64,000 nucleotides of DNA from Isoetes taiwanensis (taxonomy: Eukaryota; Streptophyta; Lycopodiopsida; Isoetales; Isoetaceae), in the NCBI GenBank assembly GCA_021234155.1, contig JAJEKV010000013.1, forward strand, positions 22,870,162 through 22,934,161, given 5' to 3'. The notes under the pieces are model-generated. The model did not search any database, was not told the origin of the DNA, and saw only the letters and a list, made by a program, of their open reading frames with translations. The stretch's first letter is position 1; the number at the start of each line of letters is the position of its first letter. Below are positions 24,467-37,353 of the stretch, piece after piece. A program made the translations under genes and the position numbers.

Positions 24467-27400
24467 TCTTGGATTAAAAAATCAGTTCATGGATGAAAGA
24501 ACTTGGTACTGGTAACACCTCGTAGCCTTCAAAGAGGAAAGCTATCATGGACTTCGTGAATGGTAAAAGGGAAACATTATTTCTTATTGTTCAACATGAT
24601 TAGACGAAGCAATATAGGTTTGATAAATATTTTTGTCACACTGTAAGACAACAATGTTGATTTCAAACAAAGGCTGGCGAACAAAGGCGCCGCCCTCTCG
24701 ACTATTATTTGAGATATGTATAAATGATGTTGAAAGGTTATTATTAGTTTAGTGAGGATGGTACTCTGTTTATAGCTCATATTATCATGTTACTTACTGT
24801 TTTATGGAGATGACACAACACTATTATCAGGGACTTAGGGCAATAATGATTCTACAGATCATAGCAGAGATCATGGGATTAGGTAACCGAAGATCCAAAA
24901 ATGGTAGTCTTCTATTTTGGGCCAGAAGCCGTTGTACCATATATATATATCAGGAGTTTAGGCTTAGATGTTTAGACAAGTTTAGGCAATATAAAAGTTC
25001 TCACGGAGGATCGTTCTTCAAGCTCTCCCAAATCCGAACCCATTCTTTAAAGATAGTATATAATTATATCTCAATGGCTAAGAATATTAGCGTCTCCAAA
25101 GTTTGAGATATTATCCATTCAAATATTATCTAATATTGATGGCTAATAATAGCTTCTATAAACTTAGGGATGTCCTCTATTATAGATATTATTTAGTAAT
25201 AACTTAAATAGTGCAAATGATACACTATATACATTGTGTCTCCATCTTGAATAAAATATATTCATTTGTGGAATTAAAAAGTCTCTCAATACCACTCTCC
25301 ACAGTGCCAATCCATGCATTGGGGCAATCTGTAATACCTTGGCACTGTGTTAAAAATAGGATATGTTACAAACATACACAACAAAGCATAGTTTATGATA
25401 AGCCAATGCCATGGCAACAAATGTATGAGATACTAGATTATCACTCACCAATCCCATACCCTAGTAAGTAGTTGCATAAAACTAGCAAAAAACTTTTGCA
25501 TGCCTTTAAATAAACAAGATGCCCAGGCACTATGGATTGCCCCAATACCATGTGTTAGTTGGATAAGGCATTCTTGCAGTTGATCAAGCTTGGAGCCACC
25601 CTAGCCCATAGAGTGCTCTACCTCAGGCCATCATTGTATATACGCTCCTTAAGTATTGTGATTAGTGTTGTGCCTACTTCTTACGCCTAGCTTGTTGTCT
25701 GTTGATGGCTCATGGAGCTAAAAATATTATTGGCTCAAGGAGATAAAATGGGCTTTTGCCTTTTAACCCCTCATTATATAAAAAAGCATGCTCTATTCAA
25801 TTCAATTCAATTCTTAAATAATGCATTCACTTTGGGATATCTCTTATCTCTTGTTCTTCTTTCGAAACCCCTTGAGTCTAAAAGATAAAAAGGAATATTC
25901 ATGTTGCCTATAACATTCTCTTTATAAATTTACCTTTTTTGGGGGAAAGTTTGTTTTTTTTTTTTGGGGAGGAGAGAGGGACTTGTATGTACTATTTGGA
26001 ATTGCTTCAATTACAGATGGAACACACACGCGCACACACACAAAAAGGGGGATAAATTTTTTTATATCTATCAAACACTTCTTATGATCGATTATGATAG
26101 GTTCAAATTGAAGCATCACAAAGCCTTCTCTAATAACATGTTTAATAAAGCCAAGGAAGCACAAATTTCATTGGAGAGCTTCCTTCAGAAAATGCAATCA
26201 ACAATGCCGCCACAATATCAAGAGTTATTGTCTAGCCTAGGATATTATGCAATGCATTTAGATGATGGCCATGTCTTGGCAATTGAAGGGTGCTGTTTAC
26301 AAAAGCATGTAGTAATATTTCCTCTCCAAAATGTTAGCTTGCAATAAATGCCGTCATAATTACCCAAAATATAATTATCGAAAAATTGGTGTTCTTCCAT
26401 GGTGTGTGTGTGGTGATTGCAATAAACAAAGAAAATGTTGTGATGATTGCAATAACAGGAAGAAGACTTTGATTTTACAATTGCTTACAAGGAAAAAGAC
26501 TTTGATTTCGCAATTGCTTACAGTGATTCTTGACAATAAAATTTGATGAAATTATTTTCACGAGTTTTGGCGAGAGAATTATTTGACTTTAATTTCACAA
26601 TTGCCTATCATGGTTCCCGATAATAAAATTTGATGAAATTATTTTCACAAGTTTTTGCGACAGATTTATTTAATTGTTCAATGAAATTGAATTTTCTTTC
26701 AAAATTTAAGATAACTTCGATCATAGGATTTATTATCAATTGGAAATAAAAAATTGTCTCTGTATATTAAGTATTTGCCAAAATATCGCATTGTCCACTT
26801 ATTTTGGGGCAACAGAACATCTACTTTTGAGTAGGGCCAACTATTAATAGCCCTGAAATGGTTGTTCAACTTATCATCATGGATAATTTTTTTTTTATTG
26901 AAGGACGTCATTCTATTCATCATCACATCACGAGTACATTCTACATCACTTCATTTTACATATCACATGGAAGACGTCCACTACCATAGGTGCAGTATGC
27001 TAGGAGCTGCTTTGCATGTGATTAGCGAGTACATATAGTAGGTTTAAGGTCTCTACCACAGGACTGGTTGGTCGTACTTGAACCCGTGACCTCAGGGTAA
27101 TGGATTTTTACGGTCCCCATTATTAGACTGATATTCGCCAGGTTTAAATCCATGGCCTCGGGTGTGGCGGTCTAACACAATTCAATTCTGCATATGTTGT
27201 CGCACATGGAAAAATGACAAAATTATTCCTCCACACAACAAGAATTGCTCCAATCCAAATGTTTCAGCATACTTGCAAGATAAAAGGAAACAAACACTCC
27301 AAGTACACCCTGTAGTAGATGTGATATAACATCTACCTTCTTGAATATTGTGATAGTGCATTTGGCGGTATCCACAAGTTAAGTCACTTTAACAATCAAC

Positions 27401-28046
27401 TGCATGCATGATTTGAAATGAGTGTCAAAGTAGTAAAACATGTGCTGTTGTGCAATGTTAGATAACAACAATCAAGGATAATGAATAGAACGGAACAAAT
27501 CAACAACTTGCAAGACAATGACTGCAAAAACATCGTATCTAACCTTTGCCCAACAAATATACTCATTATCAAATAGCAAGAATTTTAGAAAGTGTAGAGA
27601 AGCATCCATCACACCACCATTTTAATCCTTACCGCTTTTCCTAGTCAAACCCAGTGGATGTGTAGCATTCACAACCTTATACGCTAAAATGTGCAAGGCA
27701 CGTCTCCTCCAGTTCCAGTAGTGTAACCTCCACAATCTTTCAAGCATGTTTAAATTTAAATAGCTTCAATCCTCTTATCTAATACTGAGCAGTAGAATCC
27801 CCAATATCTTACATCCATAATCTTATTGCCTGCATCTAGGATCATCTTGCACAGCCAAGGATAGATACATTCCTCCTTAGCCTGTATGTTCTGCTTTTTT
27901 TTTTTTTCATGTTATGTGGAACGGGAAGGGGGAGGGCATTCTTGCCAGCCCCGACTGCGAGAATCGGGAGCGCCGTTGAGGCGCGGCGGAGTTCGAAGGG
28001 GCTGAGGGCAAAATACCAGACCTCCTGCTCACAACGTCAAGGCAAG
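24467..28046. other. anonymous stretch with small repeats
   Basis: No gene is recognised. A ~95 bp direct repeat containing AATAAAATTTGATGAAATTA (about 26533 and 26621) is present. A poly(T) run lies at about 27894-27907, followed by a GC-rich ~140 bp block (27908-28046) that differs sharply from the AT-rich surroundings and abuts the segmental duplication. A weak tRNA-like B-box on the minus strand near 27078 is too isolated to call. Confidence 0.4.
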
Positions 28047-28142
28047 CCGACTGGATTCTCCCGGTTTTCTGCATCCCAGTTTTCATTCTGGATAAGAATG
28101 GTTCTTGAATCCGTAGGAATCAATACCCACTTGCCTTGACGT
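28034..28142. repeat. 13-bp inverted repeat at the duplication edge
   Basis: ACGTCAAGGCAAG at 28034-28046 is the exact reverse complement of CTTGCCTTGACGT at 28130-28142. The left arm ends at the base before the duplicated segment begins; the right arm lies inside it and recurs in copy 2 (about 49621-49633) without its partner. Confidence 0.7.
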
Positions 28143-30319
28143 CTAGCTTCCATAACAATACCAACAAACGATTTGCTTGTATAACTTTTTAGGACAAATG
28201 TAGAATGGCAAAAGCCATGGAAATAACAACTTGAGCAATTGCTCAAAACTTGTGGCCCAGGAAGGTCGCCTTCGGCCGGAAATTGGATGGATCCAAGATT
28301 GGTGCACAAATCTGCAGCCATATTTGCAATCTGGTGCACCAGATTAATATAGCATGGATTTTACAGATACAACTGGAGAAGACGAATAGAATGTTGTATG
28401 ATGCAACCTACCTTATTAGAGAGATTAGGGAGAAGATTATGGTAGAATGAGTTTCCCGTGTAGGTTTGAAAAAAGAAATTGGCGTAAAAAAGCAAAAAAC
28501 CTTAGCCCCTGGATGACACAATAAAATACAAAAAAAAATTTCACCGCCAGAAAAAAAATAGAAATTATAGCCATTAGATGTTTAAATATTCTCAGTTTAT
28601 ATCCCAAGATGCCACTACCCAACCTCCCCCTAACAAATTGCCCCCTAACAGGGGGCAATCCAAAAACCACACCTTTAACGTGCATGGATGCGCATCTAAA
28701 AAAGTGAAAGTGCATGTTTGAGAATGTCCCATGTTAGAAATTGTCCTACTTAAAACGAATGTTTCCATTTTCATCTTCCTCTTGGCTACAATTATTCTTT
28801 CCTTGAAGCACTGTGGTCTCACTGTATGCATAAATTTTATTGTGTACACATTCGCATGGTAGAAGGTAGTTATTGTTCATGTTTTGCAATGTACTAATCT
28901 AAGCTACCTAATCATCTCGGCCAAACAATCTTTCAATGTGAAAAACAAAAACTTACCAACATTGTTTGATTACATATCCATTTACACATTTGATGACTAA
29001 TGAATGTAGACACAAGCAAATCAACATAGCGAGGGTCTTCCAATCAAATTGAGCATGTGATATAAAAGTGTTAAGATAATTAAATTCTCCAAGCGTGTCA
29101 AGAAATGCAAGATCTCGCATATAGTAGACAATTGTTGCAAATTGTAAAACAGTAAGATTTTGAGTGAACAAGGCATTTGATGACTATATAAGTTGTCCGA
29201 GTGAGAATCTTGAATATCTTTTGATTGTCACTATTGAAAGAAAAACTGTTGTACATAATTGGCAATACCAAGATGCTTTATCACCTCTTCATGAGAAAAT
29301 CTTAAGAAGGCAAGTAAAGCTTAGCTCTTGTAATGTCAGATTCAAGACATTGGATAATCTTGTTCAACCAACCAACATTCAACAATGCATCCACCATGAT
29401 GGGACAATTTATAGGAAAACCTTTAGAACTTATCTTTCTAGTGACGTCTAGAAATAACAACTGGCTCAGTATGAAGGGAGCTAAACTATCGTTGGGCTGG
29501 CGGCATGCATCATGGATCCCTGACATCATGTGACATAATGATAAGATTGAATCTTGTAATGTGGAATGGGAGGGGGGATGCTACCCCTGAATTTTGGTTG
29601 TCATCCAGTGCCTTGCCTCCATGATATTGAGAGGAAGGAAGAGGCCAAAACAATCTCAACATTGACCTATTGTAAACTCGCCCACGAACAACTGACACGT
29701 GTGATTTAGGATGGGATGACCTCCACATATGGCTATATCGATTGGTTCAAATTCAAGAATCAAGACCCCACTTTGCTTGACATAGTGGTATCTACAAGAA
29801 TTGAAGATGATACATGGTAATACCTCTAGAATGGGTGTGGGGCTAACTATGATATTGGATCCCAAAGATGTCACAATGATGGTGGCCGTGCATAATGTTT
29901 AAATACACACATTATAGAATGATGTCTATTATGTCCCAAAATGATGTCTATTGCCCAAAAGTATTTCATGGCCTTACGTGTTTGGCTCCAAAGCAATCTG
30001 CAGCACCTGGCAAGACGGAATCTGGACCCTAGAAAATAAAATACGTTTACTAGGCCACACGTGTAAGGGAGGAATCTGGGCCGTTAAGAATGCATGGGAG
30101 GAAGTTAGTGTTTATGTTCGAAGAGAATAAACAGAGTGGAGTGGTGAACAACAGAGCAATCTGATCCATGTCGTCGAGCATTCAATCTGACCGCACTATT
30201 TGATTGTGGTGTGGCCTGATTCCTCGCCGCTGCAGTACGCTAGGCTTTAGCATTCATCTGGGCAGCTCAATAGATCAAGTTTAGGTTTGGGGCTGTACAG
30301 GCTCAGCCAAATCCGTCAG

Positions 30320-30729
30320 AATGCCGAAAAAGCTTTTACGTCGAGGTCTGCAGCGCTAAAGATTTGATGCCCAAAGATGGGCGAGGATCTGCCAATCCAT
30401 TCTGTGTCATCGATTTTGGAGGCCAGAAACGAAGAACCGAAGTGAAGCACAAAGATCTGAACCCTACATGGAACTCGACAGTGGATTTTACCATGTTTCC
30501 TGATTTGGGCGATGATCAAACCCTTGTGCTGCAGATCTTTAGTGAGAAGAAGGGTGCTCAGAGACAGCCCCTTTTCTTGGCAGAGTTAGAATCAAGGGTT
30601 TTGTTAGAAAGGGCAAAGAAGAGGTAATATTCTATCCTTTAAGAGGTAGGAGTATATTGTCACAGATTAAGGGTGAGATTGGATTGAAGATATGGTGGGA
30701 TGATGAGCCTGAGCCTCCTCCCCCCCCCA

Positions 30730-30779
<50 letters not shown>

Positions 30780-31242
30780 CCAGGCCGCCGCAGCTCCTCC
30801 GGCCGAAGGAGCGCCGCCTCCCGCCGAAGGAGCTGCACCACCTCCGGCCGAAGCCGCGCCTTCTGCTGAAGGGCTCCGGCTCCGGCCGCGGCTCCTCCCA
30901 GCTGAAGAGAAAAAAAAGAAGAGGAAAAAGAAAGAAGAGAAGAAAGAAGAAGAAGAAAGAAGAGCCTAAAAAGATGGAGAGAAGAAAGAAGAAAAAGATG
31001 AGGAGAAAAAGGAAGGGGATCCAGTTCCTGAAGCTGCTGTTGTTACTGTGGTTGAGGAGGTGAAGATAGAAAATGTTGTCCATGCTGATTGCTTGATCCA
31101 AGGCACCAACAGTTTTGTTCAAACTTTATATTGGGATCACATCAACCATCTCTATCCCGAGGAGGTTCGTTGGAACACTTACATTCCTGCATCCACCTAT
31201 CATGTTCTTGAATCGAGTCATGAAGATTATGACTACTACTAA
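30320..31242 (+). pseudogene. C2-domain (MCTP N-terminus-like) gene, frame-broken copy
   Basis: Counterpart of the intact gene at 51809-52729. Relative to that copy it has an extra T in the fourth-to-sixth codon region (about 30331), which ends the frame after about a dozen codons. It has one C fewer in a C run near 30570, an altered C run near 30720, and length changes in A/C runs around 30895-30970. The C2 segment is still readable from 30370 to about 30570 and the C-terminal segment from 31048 to the same stop codon. The upstream G-box (30058-30063) and downstream AATAAA (31414-31419) are kept. All disruptions lie in homopolymers or low-complexity DNA, so sequencing error is as likely as true decay. 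Confidence 0.7.
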
Positions 31243-31929
31243 GGCTATTAGATCACAATGGATAATATACACATTGCTAGTTCTACTAATGAAGCTCTCA
31301 TGTCACTAGAATTGTATCATTATCTTAGAACATGAGTAGCTTGTTATGGCTATATTATAGAGATATCATGTATATATTACATTGGCTTTTTGATTGAACA
31401 AGCAATGCCATGAAATAAATCTGCCTGAAGACTGTATCTCTACCTTTTGGATCTACCATATGAATTGTTACAATGATCAAGCACTATAAGGAATAAGATC
31501 ACATTGCATTATTATTTGCCTATTTTCTTTGGTTGGTTGTTGAGGATTAGGTTCAGTACAAGCACGTCTCCATCAAATTAGATATTGAATGTCTCATTCT
31601 CTTTGCATTGTAGAGGTTCTCCTTATCAAGTTGAGGTAGTGGGCCCTAGGGCGGTGCATAGAGATCCTTGTGGTCCCTAGCTGTTATTCTCATGTCACCT
31701 AACAAGTGTGCTTAAACAATCCACTTTAGTAACGTGATTAGATGCTTTGCCACATGCACATTGGAAAAAATGTCTTTTAATTAGCTTAACATTGTATCTA
31801 TTAGTCAACCAAGATTGATGATCCATGTAGGGAGCCCATTGCAATGGATTTAGGGTTGAATGGCAGATGCCTTAGTTATGGTCTTGTCACTGTCCTCGGA
31901 TACCTGCCATATGCAAATATTAGTATTGT

Positions 31930-32785
31930 ATCACAAATGCCAGTTCCTTAAAACCCTGCTGTAGACTAAACAAACCTGGTTAGTGAATGTATTGCCCTCC
32001 TCGAATCTTGGTGTTGGTCCTGTGCCTTCAGACATATTTGCCTTCCAAGTCTTTGCAAACTCCACATCCATTCCTCTGGCCCAGGAGGTTATGTCCCTAT
32101 CCACACCTATTTCGACCATTTCTCGAATGATCCTAGCCTTGTCTATGGCCTTATCCCTTAAAGGCTGAGGGGGCGAATTGAGCTGCTGCATAATTGACCC
32201 AACCTTGTGTGCCCAACCTCATGGAATTGTCTTGGGCCAATCTCGGATGGTAGGTGCAAGCTCTCTCCCTCCCTGTTGACCAAGTCCCATGTCTTCATTG
32301 GTGACCCGATTGTTCTAATGGAGTTTGGGGCCGAATCCACTGCAGGCGGGAACCCTTCTATGCTAACATCACGCACACCCGGCAACGTCTCCTCGCGATA
32401 AGTGTGTATCCTCCAAGCAACACATAACTTGCACTTCTTCTTGCTATCAAGGGCAATTGTGTGATCACTCATAACCGGTGTTATCAATCCATTGACTTCT
32501 GGCGGCGTTCATAGTCTAGCGTGAATGATGTTTTGACTATTGGAGCCCTAATTGGACTTATCCCTTGCCTCATCCTCATCCCGCTTCTTCTAACCTCTAA
32601 CCTTTTCCCTCTTCACGAGGCTTCAAATTCGACATCCGCCTTCTTCTTATTTTCCCTTTCTTCCTTATTTTGTTGTGCTTTCTTGGCCTCCCTCACACCT
32701 TTCCATTTCCTTCTACCAACCTCGAAGTTTCACGCCGCAACTTGCTCATCCTTTAGTCTCGCCGAGACTCAACCCCAACCTCTCA
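31930..32785 (-). other. unassigned minus-strand coding-like segment (copy 1)
   Basis: On the minus strand several consecutive open stretches (about 31930-32191, 32158-32487 and the Lys/Glu-rich region up to 32785) match those of copy 2. One contains DKARIIREMVEIGVDRD followed by SWARGMDVEFAKTWKANM. The helical Lys/Glu-rich part is interrupted here, whereas copy 2 keeps it open. It may be a remnant of an unknown protein or transposon gene; I cannot assign a family. Confidence 0.35.
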
Positions 32786-34216
32786 CCGCCAAGGCCTCGC
32801 GAAGCCATCACTAGAGATCATAACAATGTAGTTGGGCATAGAACATTTTGGTAGGATAGTCCGCTCCATCCACCCTCCTATCCATACTTTTTGCGGATAG
32901 ATCGAAAAGCCTCTGGGCTCTATTGTAGCCTATATGGAGACATAAACCCAAGGCCTCGGGGGTTTCATCTCCTGTCTCCTATGAGGCCATGGTAGGCCGC
33001 TCCTTCCAAGAGGCATATAGATTATGACTTTAAGACTCTTAAGGGGGTAAGGAATTGGATAACCAAATGGCGGTTACTAACGAAGCTTCGAACATAAGGG
33101 TTTTCTATTATGAAATCGAGAGGGTTTAATGCCCGTCTCATTATGAGGGAGCCAAAGACCTGGATACATTTGAAAGCGATCAAAAGTTGAAGTTGACACG
33201 ATAACTTAAGAAAATAAGTTAATTATAACAAAGCATGGTTGAACACAAGGATATTTAAATAAAGAAACCTTTAGAAAAAGCTCTTCAACTGGGGTAGTAA
33301 CCTTCGGAATTATGGCATAATCTCATTGGGGAAGCATGGTCTATATATGGGACTGAAGTACTATAATAAGGTACTAAAGGAATGGTTGAAGTACCGGGGG
33401 ACCTTATTAAAATGTAGGCAGCATATACAATTCCAACATAGAGTTGGTCACCGCTTCATTTGGGAAGTCTTCCAAGTGGGTTCGACCACATCGTAAAGGC
33501 ACATAGGCAATGGGTTTTGTTTCAAGGAACTACCAAGGTCACACTTTGGGCTAAGTTAGAGAAGAGCTCTAGTATTGTGGGATGAGAACATATGTTTACT
33601 GCGTACGTACTATGTACACATACGATAAACATCTTGGAGAGGTAATCTATGCACTGACATGGGGAGAGAAAGACGAGTGTACCCCAAACTTACCAAATGA
33701 AGGGTCACCGGTATGTGGGAATGTGCAAACAACATCAAATCTATTGCATGCTAAGGTAGGATGTTGTAGTTGGTACCTACTAGAAGCTCGAATGTGTCTT
33801 GTGTAGACACCGAAGACTAGATCTTCCACATGATCCATACCCGGATCAGGCAGAGATGATCCCCATGGGTTACATGGAGGTGTAAGTTAGAACATATAGA
33901 GCTCGAACATCAATACAAGCCAGAGTAGCAGAAAAATAATCATCGGTGTTATATCAGATGTAGGTATTTTAGGAGGCCTACAAAATGCAAGGCATGCATC
34001 TTGATGAGTCTAGGTAAGTTAAGATTCTTAAGAAGGCTCGCTAACGTAGGCCATGACTATGGCTTAGACATGGCTCGCTAACCCCAATTTGGGTGTCCAA
34101 GTTAGCAACTCTCCATTGCCCAATCGACTTGGGCCAAGTGTCAATGCTAAATTACTTATTATTAAATAATTTAGTATCTTAGCCTTTTTAATATTAGGTT
34201 AAGCCCTAAATTCGAA
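32786..34216. other. anonymous stretch right of duplication copy 1
   Basis: No recognisable gene. Short frames such as 33582-33806 show no domain. The last part (34140-34216) is AT-rich and leads into telomere-like repeats. Confidence 0.35.
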
Positions 34217-34248
34217 TTAGGGTTTAGGGTTTAGGGTTTAGGGTTAGG
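34217..34248 (+). repeat. interstitial telomere-like (TTTAGGG) repeats
   Basis: TTAGGG, then three exact TTTAGGG units (34223-34243), then TTAGG. TTTAGGG is the usual plant telomere unit. The array is very short and flanked by AT-rich DNA on both sides, as in telo-box promoters or repaired breaks. Confidence 0.8.
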
Positions 34249-34680
34249 TTTCCACCTTAATAATTAATGATTGACATAGCCAACCTTAGCTTATGAATAA
34301 TTAAAACACTATTAATTATTCATAGTGATGTGTCACGTATTTATATCCAAAAGGCATATAAATACGTGGAATGTCATAATCTTAAGTTAAACTTTATCTC
34401 CCAGGGAAATTCTTTTGGAGATCTATGTCTATCTACTAGACTTTTCTAGCGAGTCCTCGCAGCGAGAAGATACCCTCGCACCTCCTCGACAAGCTGCTGC
34501 ATATCTGCCAAAAGCTGTTGAGAAACTTCCATTTGGACATTGGATTGTGCCATGTATTGGGAGTTAGCCATTGATAGCCATAATTAATCATAACGGGAGA
34601 CATCCTCGATGATTCTTGTTTCTTATTATTGTATGCAACTCCATTAAGTCAATGTAATTGACCCATTTGGATTGCTTACT

Positions 34681-35330
34681 CTAAACATAATTCCTTAGCA
34701 TGTCCTCCAAGATTTTGTTGGCGTGCTCCTTCTGGTCATTGGTTTGTGGATGATAAGTAGTACTCTTCCACAACTTGGTGCAGATCGTTTTGAAGAAGTC
34801 TTTCTAGAAGGTGCAGATAAACTTCGAATCTCTATTGAAGAGGATTGCTCTAGGCATTCCATGTAATCTAAAGATCTCTTTGGTGAATAGCAAGGCAGTA
34901 TCTAAAGCTGTGTCAGTAGTTTGACATGGCAAGAAATCTGCCACCTTAGATAACTTGTCAACCACTACCATTACTAAGGCGTCATGGTCCCTTTCTATCC
35001 TTGGGAGACAAGTTATGAAGTCCATAGATATGGCCTTCCACTTTGCATCAGGAATACCCAACAATTTAGGCTGGCCCAAAATTTGGTTTGTTCGCCTTTG
35101 TCTCTTGACATAGATGGCTTTCACTGCATGTACTTCACTATTTGCTTTTTCATGCCCCTCCAATCGATAGCTACTCCTAATTTTAAAGTAGGTTTTTATG
35201 AACCTTGCATGGCCGGCAATTGGGATATTGTGCATGTCATGAAGGATCAAACTCCTTACTCCTAGAGACTCCTGAATGCATAGCTTATCTTTGAAGTACA
35301 ATAGTTTACCTTCTTTCTTAAAATGTTTGA
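34681..35330 (-). pseudogene. Ty3/gypsy integrase fragment
   Basis: Minus-strand frame reading from about 35330 down to 34681. Order of motifs: FKDKLCI, an H-containing zinc-binding remnant with AGHARF, then the integrase core with MDFITCLP (first Asp), VVVDKLSKVADFLP, GMPRAILFNRDSKF (second Asp), an in-frame TAG near 34803, and TTYHPQTNDQKEHANK (HPQT block with the final Glu region). These are signatures of plant Ty3/gypsy integrases, with the usual SDRD changed to FNRD. The open part is 165 codons. No LTR or reverse transcriptase is recognised beside it. Confidence 0.85.
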
Positions 35331-37353
35331 AGGTTTCCCCGTTTCCTTATCCTTGCATTTCTAGAAAACTTGAGGCCCATACCTCTATAAACTCTTTATC
35401 CGTTCATTGCAATGGACTCATGTCATAAAAAGGATATCGTAATTGTATTCTTCTTGAAATTCCATCCATCTACACGCCTCAAATTGAGGTATGGTTCCAT
35501 GAATATGTTTGGAGGCTCGACGACCAGTATCCAATTGGAGCTTTCCTTTAAAGCTCAATCTTCGCTAGCAAACTCGATCATGAGTTGAGTAGCACATTTC
35601 TAAGATCATTCATCTTACAAGAGTCATAAGCATACTTTCGATCTTCTTACATAAGAACTTCGGTTTGCTTGCAATCTTACTTGCATCTGCCGCTATCAAC
35701 TTATCCTTCTCAGGATCTAGGAGAGAGCATTGGTGTTGTCAAGGCTTCCTTGAGCTTACTGGATTAGGGAAGAAAATGCAGGGAGGCAGATGATAAGATG
35801 AACGATATCATGTCAGAAACTGCAGATGGAGTCTTTGGGAGGACTAAACCGGGAAATATGAATAGTTTAATGGTAACTCAAGGAATAAAGAAGAAGAGTC
35901 AGTAGAAGCTTAAAGGGCTTGAAGGATACAAGGAGGAAAGAGGAAGATATAGAAAAATGACCAGAAACTTGAGGCCGGAATCTTTGGGAGGACTAAAGAA
36001 GGAATAATGCAAGGAATAAAGAAGAAGAGTCATAGAGCTTAAAGGGCTTGAAGGATACAAGGAGGAAAGAGGAAGATATAGAAAAATATTGAGGATCGGA
36101 AGAAGGAATAACCTAGTACAACCCAATGGAAACACACTAACATGGTCTCAAATTGATCCAAAACATATATCTAAATAATCCCATAAACTAGGATCGTCAC
36201 TTTAATTGTTCTAATACATAGATTGGATGTTGGAAAGCATTAACCTAAATGGCCAACAATAAAGAGAAGAAATAAAACTTTGGTACTTTGACATTGGTCT
36301 TTGTTACAAGATCTTCTTGAACATAAAAGAAATATCAAAGTGTTTGTCATTTGGTCCTTGGGACTGAAGGTTTTATTACCTAGATTTAGATTTAAAGATA
36401 TATGTTTTTTAGATTTTGTTAGTTCTCTAGGATTGAAAGTGCAAGGATCTTAGACCTAATGGTAATGTATAAATAGATAGACAAATACTGGAAAAAAATT
36501 TACAAAATGCCCTGAATTTCACTCCTAGCTTTTTAGAATTTTACAAATGTTTAGAATTAAAAGATTGACGAGGTTATGTTCATTCTTGGCTTTTGTCGAA
36601 GGTTTTTTTATTTCTATGTTTTTTTTCTTCCCCTAGGTGGGGAAGGGAGGGAGGGCATCTTGCAAAAGATATTGTTGGATGTCAAAGGGAGCATAAACAG
36701 CAAACACTTCCCACCCATGCCATATCATAAACAGCAAACACTTCCCACCCATGCCATATTATTGTCAACGACAAAATTTGGGAATGTGCTGGCGCTAAAA
36801 TGCCCCGTGAAGACTACCCAGTACCTACTTTGAGAATGTGCTGGCATTTGGATCCAAACGATACGCATTTTGCAAGACCGGTTCTTAGCCTTACACAAAA
36901 CATCACGACTCAACACCAAATTGTTCAAAAACTTCGTAAAGAACATGACAAAATTGATGTGAACAATCATAAATTCCCTCTTTTGCAAGAAAAATATCCA
37001 TGGCAAAGCCTAAAATGTAAAGAGAGGCAACGCAAATGAAGGGCAGACCTTTACAACAAAAGCGTTTTCAGACTCTGAAAACGGAAATGAAACTGGAAAG
37101 GCAGAAAATTGCCATGCTAGTGCTAGATAGTTCACGCCAAACACTGTTCATTTGGCTTCATGAATTGTGTGTAACAAAAGGATAACTTCCCACATCTGGT
37201 TATTGGCATGATGTGCTACCATGACTTCCCCTGCACATGCCTTTCATCTTTCACATATTTAACAGATCTGAGCTAACATGCCCATATAAAGATACAGAGA
37301 CTTGGAACGGAACTCAATTTGAAACCAAAACCTAAGGCCGATGCACCCGCACC
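35331..37353. other. anonymous stretch with direct repeats
   Basis: A ~130-150 bp unit is present twice: CTTTGGGAGGACTAAA at about 35833 and 35983, and AGGAATAAAGAAGAAGAGTC at 35881 and 36012, followed by a shared GGGCTTGAAGGATACAAGG block. No coding signal is convincing. The right end (below 37354) is the presumed 3' untranslated region of the minus-strand gene. Confidence 0.45.
36692..36759. repeat. exact 34-bp tandem duplication
   Basis: CATAAACAGCAAACACTTCC... is repeated without a mismatch at 36692-36725 and 36726-36759. A perfect recent duplication of this size may be replication slippage. Confidence 0.85.

Larger units (their letters stand above)
28047..32785. repeat. 4.7 kb segmental duplication, copy 1
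   Basis: Nearly identical, in the same orientation, to 49538-54256 (offset about 21.47-21.49 kb). Similarity starts at CCGACTGGATTCTCCCGG and ends at CAACCCCAACCTCTCA. It carries the C2-domain gene with its upstream and downstream flanks, so it is a genomic and not a cDNA-level duplication. Differences between copies are mainly homopolymer length changes and short clusters at CAG/CTG words. The flanks differ: here it is preceded by a GC-rich block with a 13-bp inverted repeat and followed by unrelated DNA. Confidence 0.9.

Noticed and set aside
27060-27180. tRNA-like B-box words (GGGTTCAAGTAC) suggesting a SINE or tRNA gene
   Set aside because: No A-box at the right distance and no fold into a tRNA; the word is palindrome-rich and common.
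30667-31122. Minus-strand 151-codon frame
   Set aside because: Antisense shadow of the same low-complexity region in the first duplicate.
32521-32814. Plus-strand 97-codon frame with a hydrophobic N-terminus
   Set aside because: Antisense to the Lys/Glu-rich minus-strand segment; the hydrophobic runs are a by-product.
35899-36135. Minus-strand 78-codon frame with repeated YLPLSSLYPSSPLS
   Set aside because: Arises from the ~130-150 bp direct repeat in the DNA; no sign of a real protein.
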